NCBI GenBank assembly: GCA_009792885.1
Contig: WMCF01000114.1
Span: 355,953-419,952, forward strand
Source of the DNA: Eremophila alpestris peregrina
Taxonomy: Eukaryota > Chordata > Aves > Passeriformes > Alaudidae
Direction: 5' to 3'
DNA length: 64,000 bases
Part shown: piece by piece, positions 26,101 through 38,000 of the stretch
Layout of the letters: each line of letters starts with the position of its first letter
Numbering within the stretch: the first letter of the stretch is position 1
Program-made: the position numbers and the translations under genes
The notes under the pieces: generated by a model
What the model was told of the DNA's origin: nothing
Database searches by the model: none
The model's input: only the letters and a program-made list of their open reading frames with translations

Positions 26101-28034
26101 CTCCCAGAGTGACAAGGTGAACAATGCTAAAAAGGAGAATCCAGAACCCTGTCTGCAAAGCAGTGACTTGGTTGATTTAAGCACTTAAGCCCATTTCCAC
26201 CTGTCAATATGATTCCAGCTCTGCAGGATGGATTCTTTGGTTTGCAGGATGCTGGGAAGCAATAAATGCATGTACTGGTGTGTGTGTGCTTCCCAGCACA
26301 TACCACTAGCATGGGCCATGGTAAAGGCCCTTCCAGGTGGAGTGTGTGTAGAGCAGCATGTTCACATGCAGATCATGGGTATGGAAAATAATTTGGTTCT
26401 GTGGGTATCCAGGAGCTCTTCTGTGAAACCAGAACAGAGGAGGTCTGCCCTGTAGTTTTCTGTCTCAGCAGGTTCCAAGCGGTGCCTTTGCCTAGCTTGG
26501 GTTTGCTGGTCTCTCTGCAGCATTTGGAAGCTGCCTGGAGTGCTTGGCTTGGGGTGTCTCTGAAGTTAAGAGCTTTGCCACCAAGTGTCTGCATTGTTTG
26601 CTTGTGGTGTGTTGCTCACAAGTTCCCACAGCCTCCATCCTCAAGCAGAGGTTGGTGTAGGAAGCTGCAGCACAGCACCTTGCAGTTTCTTTTTCTATAA
26701 ATAACTAAAATAAAAAGGTCTGTTTGCGAGCTTGGAAGCATTGCACATATCTCACCTTCTAACAACAGGATGCTGAAGTGCAGGGAGGCCTCAGCTTTTC
26801 TGCCTTATCTCCTGTGCCCCAGACTCCTTTGCCTGGGAATGGTTTGTCTGTACAGGCAGAAGGGAGCTCTGTGCCAGACTGTGCTAATGCTTCTCTGTGC
26901 TCTTGATGTATGTTAGCTCTGGGAACTGGCAGCTACTGCAAATGAGCTGAGCAAAGCTGCTCCTGGTACCTCAGTGCTGCTGAGGAAGTGGAGAATCCGA
27001 ATGCACCCAGCACAGGATGCCAGTCTGTCTGGCTGTACCTCCCACACTGATCCCTGGGCACTGGCAGGCATGTTTGTCAGAGAGCCCAGCCTGTGCCTGG
27101 GACTCCTGAGGCTACTGGAAACAAGCTAGTGCTCCCTTCTTAAATACTGCATCCATTCTGCTTACAGTGGCTGCAGCAGTTGGGATTTTCAGCTGTAAAA
27201 TTTTGCAGAAAAATAAGAGATGTTGACAGCAGTGATTAATTTTTTTAATATGCATTACAGGTTGCCCTTTGTGTCTTTGTGGTACAGCATTTGCTGATTA
27301 GGAAACCAGAGGGGTTCCAATCAACCTGACTGTGTTCACTGGGTTTTCTGCAAATACCCTGTGTGTGCCAGCTGAGTCCCGGGTGTGGGGAGAGTGTGAT
27401 GACCCTCTCTGGGATGGAATGACAATAGAAAATGCCACGACAGTTGTGCAGCAATGACAGCTTCCTAAAATGGATCTCCTGGGGACTAAAAGACATCTGT
27501 GGTCCCGGTTTCCCCCTGCTAATCTCAAGGACCTGCTTTTACCTTGAAATAACATTTCATGTACAACATCAGAGTAATGACTTCTTTGTTCTAAATTTGT
27601 TTGTAAGGCAGAATCCTAAGGAAGGGCTGCAAGCAGTGCTCTGTTGCCTGAGTTGCTCTCTTCTGAAGGCACAAAGCATCCCAAAAGCAATAAGTTTATA
27701 TCTTAAATTAATAAATTAATAAAAAACTTCTCAGAGAAGATGTCTTCATGCTGTGAGCTGCATTACCTAGAAAGACTGAAAATTTGAGTGTGATTCTTTG
27801 TTAACTAAGTTGGTTTAATGTTTATTATTGGGTTGGTTTTTGTTTTTATCTTCTTCTCTCACTGTTTAGTTCTTCCTAAATTCAAGATTTTAATTTGGTT
27901 CAGGAATGGATGGATAATCACTGTGTTAATTCTTGGTTACCCCTGTGACCTGACTGTGGTCCTGCCATTCTTTGTGCTTGCAAGGGGTTTAAAGAAATGA
28001 GAAATTTAGATGTACAGTATTGTAATTGTTGGGC
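23111..28034. other. Probable 5' intron sequence, no gene recognised
   Basis: No gene recognised. Frames at 24373-24657 and 24812-25156 (94 and 114 codons) lack family signatures, and the second is open on both strands. A 12 bp perfect inverted repeat, TGCTGGGAAGCA/TGCTTCCCAGCA, lies at 26250-26261 and 26287-26298 with a 25-base loop. Confidence 0.45.
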
Positions 28035-28562
28035 TGAAATCTCCCTGTGGGTCTCCTGAGACCCCTACCTGGAGGTCTGGTCTGGGGTCCCCAGCACAGG
28101 AAGGACACTGGCCTCTTGGAACAAGCCCAGAAGAGGCCACCAGGATTATTAGAGGGATGGAGCACCTCTCCTGTGAGGAAAGGCTGAGGGAACTGGGATT
28201 GTTCAGCCTGGAGAAGGCCTCAGGGTGACCTCCTTGTGGCCTTGCAGTGTCTGAAGGGAGCCTACAGGAAAGGTGGAGAGGGGCTTTTTACAAGAGCCCA
28301 GAGGGACAGGACAAGGAGAAACGGCTTCAAACTGACAGAGAGGAAGTTTAGATTAGGAATTAGCAAAATGTCTTCCCTGCAGGGGTGGTGAGGCCCTGGG
28401 ACAGATTGCCCAGAGAAGCTGTGGATGTCCCAGGCCAGGCTTGAACGCGGCTTGGAGCAGCCTGGAAAAGTGGAAGGTGTCCCTGCCCATGGCAGGGGCT
28501 TGGAACAAGATGATCTTTAAGGTCTCTTCCAAGCCAAAACCTTCAATGATGGTTCTATGATA
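28035..28562 (+). mobile_element. CR1 LINE, 5'-truncated 3' end
   Basis: Hallmarks of the avian CR1 3' region are all here in order: 'gagcacctctcctgtgagga', 'gttcagcctggagaaggc', 'gcctacaggaaaggtgg', 'ttgcccagagaagctgtgga', 'tccctgcccatggcagggg', 'gatgatctttaaggtctctt' and a terminal TTCTATGATA-type tail. CR1 copies are almost always truncated at the 5' end and make no long target duplication, and this copy fits. It retains only the end of the reverse-transcriptase frame region and 3' UTR, with internal deletions relative to the consensus I remember, so it is inactive. It lies in the same orientation as ST6GAL1, in what is probably its 5' intron. Confidence 0.95.
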
Positions 28563-30310
28563 CTTTATATTTTCTGCTTGCTTACATTTTTATATAAGTT
28601 TTTATTATATATATATAAATTTGTACTTCTCCAGCTCTTCTCCAGCAGAACTTCAGTGTAAATAATTGCCCAAGGGAGTTGGGCACTTTGTCAGTGAAGT
28701 CCATTAGCAGAAATGTAGCAAAGATGGCAAAGTAGTGTTCTGGCTCCTCTGGGCTGGTATTTCACAGGCAAGTCTGATGAATACTTTATATGTTTTGTGA
28801 GAGTCTGGAGGGTGCTGGATGGATTTTGCTCTCATCCAGGTGATGGTGTCTGTGAATATGAAGCTTGTTTCTCATTAAGAGCTGTTCTTGCAATCTTGAA
28901 ATCCACTTTTCACAAATTCTTATGTCCATGAGAATGTTGCTTTCTTGGGAAGATCATCAGAGAATGACTGGTTGTGCCTTAACAAATTCCTTCCAGAGCT
29001 TGATGACGTTTATTTTGTGAAGTCTGTAGCTGCCTAGGGAGCTGCCATGCACCTTTCTGAACAGAACCCATTGTTGGGGGAACCTCCTCCCCTGTAAGGG
29101 ATGTGTTATGACTTACAGTGACTGCTGCAGGGGCAGGTTTCAGTTGCACAGGCATGGCATTCAGGGTGATGGAATTTGGAACAGAGATGAAATAGTCTCA
29201 AGGATGTGTCTGAGTACTGGAGGCAGGGGGATTCCCAAAGGCAAAAATGGAATTGGTAGAAATAAGTGTTGTTTGTGCCTGTGACATCAAAAGGTATTTT
29301 TAGAGATATGGGAGTCCCCAGTCAGAGAGGAAGGAGAAGCAATGGCTGGAATGCTTTGTGTGATGGTCAGTCAGACTTTCTGCTAATGGGACAAAGTGAG
29401 GGATCACTGGCATTTTTAGGCTCCTCAGATTTAATTTAATGTTTGTTTAAAATAGCTGTCTTGAATCCCACAGACTGAGCAGCCACCTGTGGATTGAATA
29501 GTATGGAAAGGTGATGGAGCCTCGGAGTTGGGCAGTGGTTCCATGTGCTGTGTGCAAGGACCACTGCCAGGCTGCCTGCTTTACCAGAGGGGTCTGAACA
29601 GAGCAGGAAGGTGACAGAACTGGGCAGATGCAATGTCATTTTCTGTAGATTTATGTGCTGCTTTTTAGAGCAGAGTTGTTACTTGTATCTTCTGTTTTAT
29701 TCTTTCATAACAGTGTGGGTGGGGAGTGGCAATTATTTTAGGTTCTGTGGATGTGGCTCAGCAATTTCAAATATGAAAGAGTGAGTTTTTAAAAATTGAG
29801 GTGGATTCCCTAAAGTCTGCACCTGGGGTAACAGTCAAGTTAATTTTCAAGTGTGATATAGCTCCACTCTCAGTTTTGGAAACATCTTGCCGCTTTGTAA
29901 ATCACTTTGCAAAACACCCATCTCTTTCAGATGAACTACATGTTCTAAGGTTAAGAAGTTTGCCTAGTTATTAGGGGAGTGCAGTTGGGTAACTATTAGA
30001 AATTCATGGATGAATTGTTAATTAGGCAGATAATCATATGCTTGCAATCTAAGGAGAAAAATTCAGAAAGGTTAATTAAGGAATGGTTAGAAAATTTGAT
30101 GTCAGAAATGGTGTTAAGTTTCAGTCTGGACCCTCTTAATTAAAATTAGCTAAGTTCATGCTGGAAGTGAATGGAAATGAAGGAAATTTAAGCTTACCAT
30201 GGCTACAGATGTAGGAGTGTACCAAGGTCAGTAATGCATATTAACTCATACTTTTCAAATTAATTTCTGGCATTAATTTGCCTTGATTTTTCCCGTCTGT
30301 CTTCATACAG
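28563..30310. other. Probable intron sequence, nothing recognised
   Basis: AT-rich, including a short TATATATATA run at about 28604-28617 just after the CR1 tail. No gene or RNA gene seen. The last bases before 30311 form a pyrimidine-rich acceptor-like tract. Confidence 0.5.
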
Positions 30311-30414
30311 ACAACATGACAACACTCCGGAAGCCTCATTTATTTGAGGTATTGCAGAAATGCCTTTCCCCCCCCGCTATTCCTTTGGACCTCCGAGCTG
30401 AGATTTTACGCTGG
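30311..30414 (+). other. Candidate unassigned exon with start codon
   Basis: A good splice-acceptor context (tttttcccgtctgtcttcatacag) ends at 30310 and a good donor (CTGG|GTGAGG) follows 30414. The 104-base segment has an ATG at 30316 with A at -3, and stays open for exactly 33 codons to the donor (phase 0). The peptide starts MTTLRKPHLFEVLQK and ends LDLRAEILRW, and looks like amphipathic helix. I do not recognise the protein. It might be the first coding exon of an unidentified gene, an alternative 5' UTR exon of ST6GAL1, or a chance arrangement. No continuing exon could be identified downstream. An 8-base C run at 30369-30376 lies inside. Confidence 0.3.
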
Positions 30415-30469
30415 GTGAGGACAGCAAGTCAAACGCTGCAGGTGATGTTTCAGGTGCTGAATTGTGCAC

Positions 30470-30870
30470 CTGAACATTGTCCTGCTGCTGCCAGCGCTTC
30501 GCATCCGTGAGGTGTTCTCAGGCGTGAAGGTCTGTCCTGCCACACGTGGGGTGGAAACCAAGGAGAGGAACACGCTGCCTCCGAGGGGTGGCTGCCTCCG
30601 AGGGGTGCTGCGGGACGGCAAAGGGGCGGCTGTGTCACCGCCGCCTGTCACCGCTGCCTGTCACGGCTCAGCCGAGCTCAGGCCGCCCGTGTGTCAGAGC
30701 CCGTCTCGGCCGGGGGCTGATCGGGGGCTGAGCTCACAGCACCAGTCGCTGCTGTCAGATCTCTGGTGTTCCTTCCCACGTTCTACCCACGAGGATTTCC
30801 CCTGGTTGCTGTCACTCCCTAATCTGGAGGATAACGGACGTGGGGTTGGTTAAACGCTACTCTGGGCTCC
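30470..30870. promoter_or_regulatory. Second CpG-rich block, possible alternative promoter
   Basis: CpG density is high compared with the surrounding intron-like DNA, though the block is much shorter than the island at 22 kb. It contains a perfect 17 bp tandem duplication (30574-30590 and 30591-30607, unit starting GCTGCCTCCG) and a following run of related TGTCACCG-type phrases. ST6GAL1 is known in mammals to use several promoters with different noncoding first exons, so an alternative promoter is reasonable, but nothing here proves transcription. Confidence 0.3.
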
Positions 30871-33800
30871 CGGTAAGGGGGTGGAGCAGCTGTGAGCTGG
30901 TTATCAGCCCCCCACATTGCCCTGAGGGCTTGTGCTGTTCTTGGCCAGCCGGTGCTGGAAACTGCGGGATGGCGGTGATGACTTTTGGAGGGCGTGGGCT
31001 GCCGTGGCTGCTCCAAGCCCATCTGCCAGGGTTTCAGTAACCACAGGCTGCATTTGTGGCTTGCTTTTTCCATCACTGGCTGTTCTTCTGAAGTGAAAAA
31101 CTCAGGCTGGGTGAGAAGGTGATTCTCCTCATCTGAGATTGCCCCACAGGCATGTTTTAATGCTGTGTCTTATGGTCTTGAAGTTGTTTCAGAGCATTTC
31201 CTTTGGCCAAATTCCTAGCTAGCCACATGCTCCAAGAAACCTTCTCATCCTTCCAGTATTGCTTCTTGTACCCCTTTCAGCTCCCATCAGATTCCTAAGC
31301 AGCCATCTCTTAGACAGCTTTTAGTCTCTCTGGTCCTTGAGCATCTTTCAGCCCTCCCACATCCTTGGCTTTCTTTCTCTTGGGTTTCATGAAAACAAAC
31401 TCTTGGGGAAAAAAAATCCAAACCCAAAAATACCTCCGTGGAAACCTCTACCCACTCTCCAAATGTCCAAATACATTCTGCCTCTTTTCTCTGTAGTTGC
31501 ACATACTATTTTTTACAAAACTGAATTTAGCTGTTGGGGTTCTCAGTAGTTCTAATGAAATTTTTTATAGCCAGTTACCAGGAGACTATTAGCTGTGTGT
31601 TTGTGTCAAAAGGTAGGTGTAATGGTTCAGAGCAGATGACCTGCAAAAACTGCCCCCTTAAAAAAGGCCTTGGAGAAGCTAATTTGGTGTTGCTCACTGG
31701 AGAAAGAGATTCTGTATCTCTGGTTTGGGGAGGAGGATCAAGGAAGTTCAATTCATCTTGAGCAAGATGGGTTTGAAATGGAAATGTTGGTCTTTGCAGT
31801 ACCTGGGGAAAGCAGTGGGAAAGTTGGTAGTTGTGGGAAGAGGATCCTGCTGGGGCATTTCTGGAATGAGGCTGTGGCTGGGTGAGAGGTTGGATCAGCC
31901 ATAACTTGCACAGGTCATCTTTCTCCATGGCTATGGTGTAGCTCCTGCTTGAGCTGTGGCTCTGGGGGTTGGCTGTTTCCCAGTTGCTGCACCATATCCT
32001 GCAGATGTATGGGAGACAGAGTCCTGCTTCAGCTTGCCTTGCAACAGGTGAGTTTCTCTGTTCCTGGGAAGGAAGTCCTGTAGATGGGGATTTTCTCTCT
32101 AGGGTATTCTGATAATGTCCTGATAATTGGCTCTGTGTTTCCCCAGGCCTGTGGCCAGGCTAACAATCAGTCACTGGATTTTCAATTCCTACCCCTGTTC
32201 TGGGTAGCAGAAGTTGAGGTCTGGCAGCAGTGATCACATCAGTCACAGATCCCTGACTAAGGCACTCAGGCCTGAGTGTTTTGCTGCTCTCTGTGTTCTT
32301 GGTTCCTGAGCCTCTCTTCTGCAGAAGGGATGGGTTTGGGTTTCTTGCTCTTCTGTGGTGCTGCTGAAGTCACAGTATGTGCACAGAGCCATCCTCATGA
32401 GATGATGATCATTCTGTTTTAGCACAAGCTGCCAAGGGACAGAAATCATTGCCAGTGGTCTGCAGTAGCCCTTGACTTGTCCTAGAATTTGCTTTGATAA
32501 AAGAGAATAGATCTTTAATAAAAGTGGAAGGACTTCAGTATTTTCTCTGGAAATACAGAAGGGGTTGCAAAGCCAGGCTCTCAGAAGGCAAGGACAGCTT
32601 TCAAGTTATACAGCCCAAACCTGGCCTCTGTGTGCACTGCACGTTCTGATTGTGTGGTGCCACAGCTGCTGCTTGGCTTGCTCACTGTGCATAATCGATC
32701 TGTATTTGTGGTTGTTTGGTGGGGTTTTCATTTTCCTTTTTGCAGCTCTGAGGTTGTGCTTTACTGCCCCAAGGACAGAAACACAAGTTGTCCAATAGGC
32801 TCCTCTGTGGTGCTTCTCATAAATGTGTGAGCAGCTGCAGTCATGGTGTGTCTGGGGAAGCAGCTCTCTAAGTGGGGAGCTGAGGCATGCATCAGTTCTG
32901 GGTGCTCTTCTGGGAAGCTGCCAGGAATTTTCTCCTCTTAATTTCTGATGCCCATGAGATGGAGTTCTGTGGCTGAGAGCTCAGCCCACGTGCAGACCTG
33001 ATCATGGGTCTGTCCTTCTGCAAGGGTCTGGCAACAAGGGATGTGAGAAGTTTATTTTAAGGTTTGTTTGACTTCATAGCAGCTGTAAAAGAAGCAAGGC
33101 AGGAATCACTTTTTTTGTCAATTTTGGTTTGTCTCTCCCAAGACTTCATCTGGTTTTTGTGCCTTATTTACTACACCTTAAAAAAAAAAAATCTGCTGAA
33201 AAGAAACCCACCCAGGCAGAAAGTTATTTCAGTGCTATCATTCAGTGAGTGCTCCTGCTTTGTGAAAGGAGTATGCTGTGACAAAAGAGGGGCAGGATTA
33301 GGTCTTTTTTGTGTGTTTTATGGATAGAGGAGAGGGCTGTCCACCACACAGTCTCATCCTGCTTGAATCATCACCAGGCAGTGCTAATGAAACATTGTCC
33401 TCCCTGTGGAGCCTCACTGGGGAGGATAGGCTGTGCAGACAGGATTTGTTGGCCGGTTGACACCAGCAACCAGGGGAACCATGGGCTCTGCCAGTGACCT
33501 GAGAGCAGGTATTTGCTCCAGTCTTTGCTTCTCTTCAGCTTGTTCCCAGCCTACCTTCCAGTCCTTGTCTTATTGGTCTTCATGGACCAGTCCTGGTCTG
33601 AAGCCTTCAGCATCTCATTCCACTTCTTGTCTGTGACGTTGTCTGGGTTTCACATCCTGCTTCCCTGTGTCTGGTAGACCTGCTCCATCTTGGCTTCTTT
33701 ATTCCTCACATCCTCTCATGTGACTGATGTGACCAGAGGGTACTGCTGTCCCTGCCAGTGGTGGCATTGTCCCTGCACCCCAGCCAATGTCTGTGCCTTC

Positions 33801-34359
33801 CCAGCCATGCTGGCCCCCATCTGAGCCTCTGTGCTGTGGGGCTTGGGGGCATTCCTGGCTGGTGCTCTGCTCTGCAGAGGCTTTAATGGTTTTCCATTTA
33901 ACTGTGATTAACCTGACAGCAGGGCTTTGCTTATTGCATTCTGGAAGAGTTGTGGTGGCAAGATTTCTAACTTGGGGATGAATCAGCATTAACAATTAAG
34001 CAATGAACAAATACCATTTCTTTTACAGGGTGACAGATAGCAGGATGTTTTCCTCTGCCAAAGCATCCATCAGGCTATTGGTTAAGCTATAGCTGGTAAG
34101 GTGGGAAGGAGAAATATTTCCTCACTCATAGAGAACAGATAAGTCATAAGTTCACATTAACTGCCAGTGGCAGGGATGCTGAGTGACAGAGGAGGCTGTT
34201 GCCCCCTCCTTCTCCTGGTCCCACAGTCTGGTCATTACTGGCTGTTAGTGCACAGACCTGTCACACTGGAGACTGGATGTTACTAGAGTGTATTAAACCC
34301 CTTCAGGCAGACAAACTCGCCTGGGCTGGTACTTAATTTACAGCACTCTCCAGGATCTT
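30871..34359. other. Probable intron sequence, nothing recognised
   Basis: No gene recognised. Open frames are short and mutually overlapping. An acceptor/donor-like pair around 31573-31612 is too weak to call an exon. Confidence 0.45.
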
Positions 34360-35009
34360 TGTCATAGGTTTGCTCTGGCAGGCTATGCTAGTGCACTTAT
34401 GAATATGTATCTGGTGAAAATCGGCTGTGGGATGTGAGTGAGAACAGAGCAAAGCAGGCTTAAACTTTGAAACAAACTAAATTGAAACAAACTTTTGAAA
34501 CAAACTAAAATTTATTAAACTACAACTACAAAATGACAGAAATGAAATGAAAACTGACGGCCACGGGCTCCGTCTCGGGGCTCTAGCCGCTGCTCCGCCG
34601 CCCCCACGCTCCGCTCCAGAGCCCTGGGGGGGGTGAAAGCAGTAAACCTTAAACTAACTCAAGCAAAATCTACCCTTCCGCCTCTCCGACTCTCTCCTCA
34701 GCCTCTCCGACTCTTTCCCCCAGCCCAGCTCCCTGCCCCCAGCTCTGGACACCTCACCCGACCAAAGATGGAGGGAAGAAGAGGCTTTTCCGGAAGTCTC
34801 TGGGGCTTTTAACCCCTTGGATTCTTAGAGGCGTGTTTAACCCCTGTTCCAATCACTTCCTTTGGGCACCTCCCCTAAGGAAAAAAAACTCATCTCTCTC
34901 AAACCACCACATTCCACCCTTCACGCCTCTGAGAATCTATCTTATTAAAATTATCACAACTACTACATTTATAAATCTACATTAAACTCATCTCTCTCAA
35001 ACTACCACA
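34360..35009 (-). mobile_element. Solo endogenous-retrovirus LTR, 5 bp target duplication
   Basis: Read on the minus strand, the 650 bp element begins TGTGGTAG and ends CTATGACA (TG...CA). It is flanked by the 5 bp direct repeat ATCTT at 34355-34359 and 35010-35014. A polyadenylation signal AATAAA lies on the minus strand at 34516-34511. A GC- and CpG-rich segment precedes it at 34560-34800, as in many avian LTR promoter regions. The U3 end holds a direct repeat: an AAACTCATCTCTCTCAAAC phrase occurs at 34886 and again at 34984. No gag, pol or env sequence adjoins, so this is a solo LTR. It lies antisense to ST6GAL1. Confidence 0.8.
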
Positions 35010-38000
35010 ATCTTTCCATATAGATCCTCTTAGGAGGGAAGAAGAACTAATGATAAATTAATGAAAACTTTTACATTGTTCTGCATTAGTGGGTAATTTT
35101 TGGCCCCTACATAACCTTGTCGTCTTTGAAGATATTTTCTCTTTTAGTAATTTCTTTTAGTATTTGCTTGTATTCCTGATGGGGAAACTTGCCATGTAGA
35201 GATGTTGTGTTGCTGAATCCCTCATACTCTGGTTTGACCAGAAGGCAAGGAGGCCTGCTCACTCTCATGCTCACAGCTTTCAGATCACGTGCTGAGAATT
35301 CAAGCTCTGTCAAGCTGGTGGCTCTCAGCACCCAGCACAGGCTCTGTGCACATCTGGCAGGTGCTGGGCTGTCACAGATGCTCCTGAGCAGGCACTCTTG
35401 CTGTCCTGCTTTGCTGAGGGGCACATCTCCCCTTGATCCTTTTGCCTCCCAGAGATGCTGGTCAACATTTCTGAGCATTTTGCCCTGTTAGCAGGAAGGA
35501 GTAGGCAGATGGCTGGGAAGCTCCCATAGCCCCAGCCTGGCTGCTGTGCTTCTTCTTACAGCTCTGTGTCTGCTCTGCCACAGCAGAAGTTCCATTGCCT
35601 CTGGTGGCATCTCTGGGCTCACTTAGCAGTCATAAAGGCAGACTTCAGCAGGGAGCAGGTAGCCAGGGTGGATTGTTGTATGTTTTTAAAACTGCTGCCC
35701 CTGAAGAAGTGCTGCCTGGCTGGATATAACCAGTGTGCTGGCCTTGTTCAATTGTCTGTGCTTCTCTGCATCCCTTTTATCTCCTGTTTGCATCATTTTT
35801 CTCACTTAAATGCACCCTTTTTGCAAGCCACAAAGGCTGGTGTGAACACAGCCTGCAGCAAAGGGATCCTGCTGAGCTTGCAGGCTGGGGACTTCCTAGC
35901 CTGGCATGAGAACGTGCTGGGGCTCTGGCTCACCATTACTCATCCAGCCTTCCTGGGTTGCCTTGCAGCTGTCCTGGGGGTTTGCCTGTGCAGAATTCCT
36001 CACTTGCTGTGATGCCTGGCCTCTTGCTCACTGAGGTGCTTCTCAAAGATGCAGCTATGCCAAGGTACTGCTGCAGGCTGGCAGACCCCAAGAATGTTAT
36101 TTTTCAGTCTAGCAGTTAGCTGTTGCTGGTTTTTCCCTTTTGACCCAACCCTCAAGTTGTTGTTTTTACATTACATACATGTTGTTTTCATTCTAGTTTT
36201 ACTTTCTCTCACCTGGTGGGAAACTTCACCAGCCTGTGCTGGTGGGGCCTCAGTGCTTGAGGTGGGGAATTATGTGCCAATGTCTCTTTGCATGGGCAGC
36301 ACTCCTCCTTTTAATATCTTCCTCCTTTCTTGCTTTTGCCTCTCTTTTTCCCTGTCTTCCTCCTTTTCTTCATCACATAAAATGTATAAAGCCTAAGCTT
36401 ACCTTTTCCCCACTGCTTTGCCTCCCCTGCTGTGGTGTGCTGCTGGGGTTAGGGTCTCTTGGAGGGTTCAAGCTGGCAGAACTTTGGGATATGGACACAC
36501 TGGGACCTCTTACTAAGCTGTGAGTGCTTGGGCTCCTTACTGAGAGCAGAAAGCTGAGCTGCTGGACTCGGGGTGGAGCATGTGCCAGGCCATGCACATA
36601 CACTGGAAACTTGCCCAGGGCAGGATAATTGTGGGAGGCAGGGTTTCCTCAAGCAGACCGTGTGCTCTTGCTTGCTAAACAGTCTTGTGATTAATATCTT
36701 ATTTAAGAGGATTTTAAGACATGTGCTGCAGTTACACTGAGTTTCTTTTAGAAGTAGGGGAGAGGTTGGAAATATGAACTCTGTAAAGGCTCTTTTGTGT
36801 TCCCAGCAAGGATCACCAGGTAATTGCAATGCATCACTGTTCTATTGTGTCAGAGAAGGCAGTAGGATTTTGCTATGGGTGGTTCAGTGGGAGAGGGATC
36901 CTCAGAGGGCTTTGCACATGTTTTTGTACAGGCTGCATTCTTAAGATCTCCTTAGGGACCTATAGCTCCAGCACTAAGGGTGAGCTCTTCTGCCATGATG
37001 TCAGCATTACGAGCTAGCCCTGGCTCCTGGCATTAGACTCTGGTGAGTTCTGTAGCCAGCAGGTGTTCACCAGCAGGTTTTGCCTTCAAAACAAGGCTCT
37101 GTGTGGTGTTTTACTCAAGTAATGGTTCAAGGTGTCAGCAGCTTGATTGTTGGCCTTATCCAGGACACATGGTGTGGACACAGCACTATCTGCACATGCT
37201 GTGGGTGTTTCTGTGCCTCTGCTGATTCACTGTGTGGTCTTGGCTGGTGGTTGTAGTCTCCTGTCCAGTGGTTTCTGATCAGTCTGATGTGGCTGTCTAA
37301 CATCTTCACCCTAATTTCTTTCCTAGGCTAGAGAACTCAATTAAAAGGGACATGGGAGAATGAAGAATTGCATGGAGAGCACGGATGTGCTGCCTGTGGT
37401 GGCATCTCCTACAGCTGTTACCTGGCAATCTACTGCTGCCTGGAAGGGATTGACAGGAACCTCTGTGGACAGCAAAGAAACCTGGAGATGAAGGTGATGA
37501 CCATGGCTCTTCCTCCTTTTTTCTCCCTGCCCCTTTTTTCACTTCCGCATGTCTGCAGCAAGAGCGGGGCTGCTGTCAGCGTGACAAGGCCACATACATT
37601 GAGGCACTGCTGTTTGCACTGAGGCTATCTCATGTTACAGGCAGAGTTGGGAGGATAGTAAAGAAAGCAGGGAGGGTTCCCTGATACTCCCTTAGCAGCT
37701 ATCCTATATTTCTCTTTTAAAGTAAAATAAAACATTTATTCTGCTTCTTGTGGGAGCCCTTGTAGAAGCTGACATGTATTGGTTGTGTGCCAAAGAGTCT
37801 GATATCCAGTGTTTATTCTGACTTGCATAAAATGAATATGAGATGTGTACTGGGGCTCATTTTGGTAAAGCTTTCCATAGAAACTCTTTGGGGACATTGC
37901 CTTTGGCTCTAGGTTAGAGTAATTAGCTGCCTACTTACACAGTTGACCTCTGCTGATCATGCCTGAAGTGCTGCTGTTGGTGGTGCCACTGCTCTTCCCC

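Noticed and set aside
34426..35009. LTR boundary at TGTGGG (34426) forming a TGTGG/CCACA terminal inverted repeat
   Set aside because: Flanks do not match (TCGGC versus ATCTT). Starting at 34360 gives a 5 bp ATCTT duplication and proper TG/CA ends.
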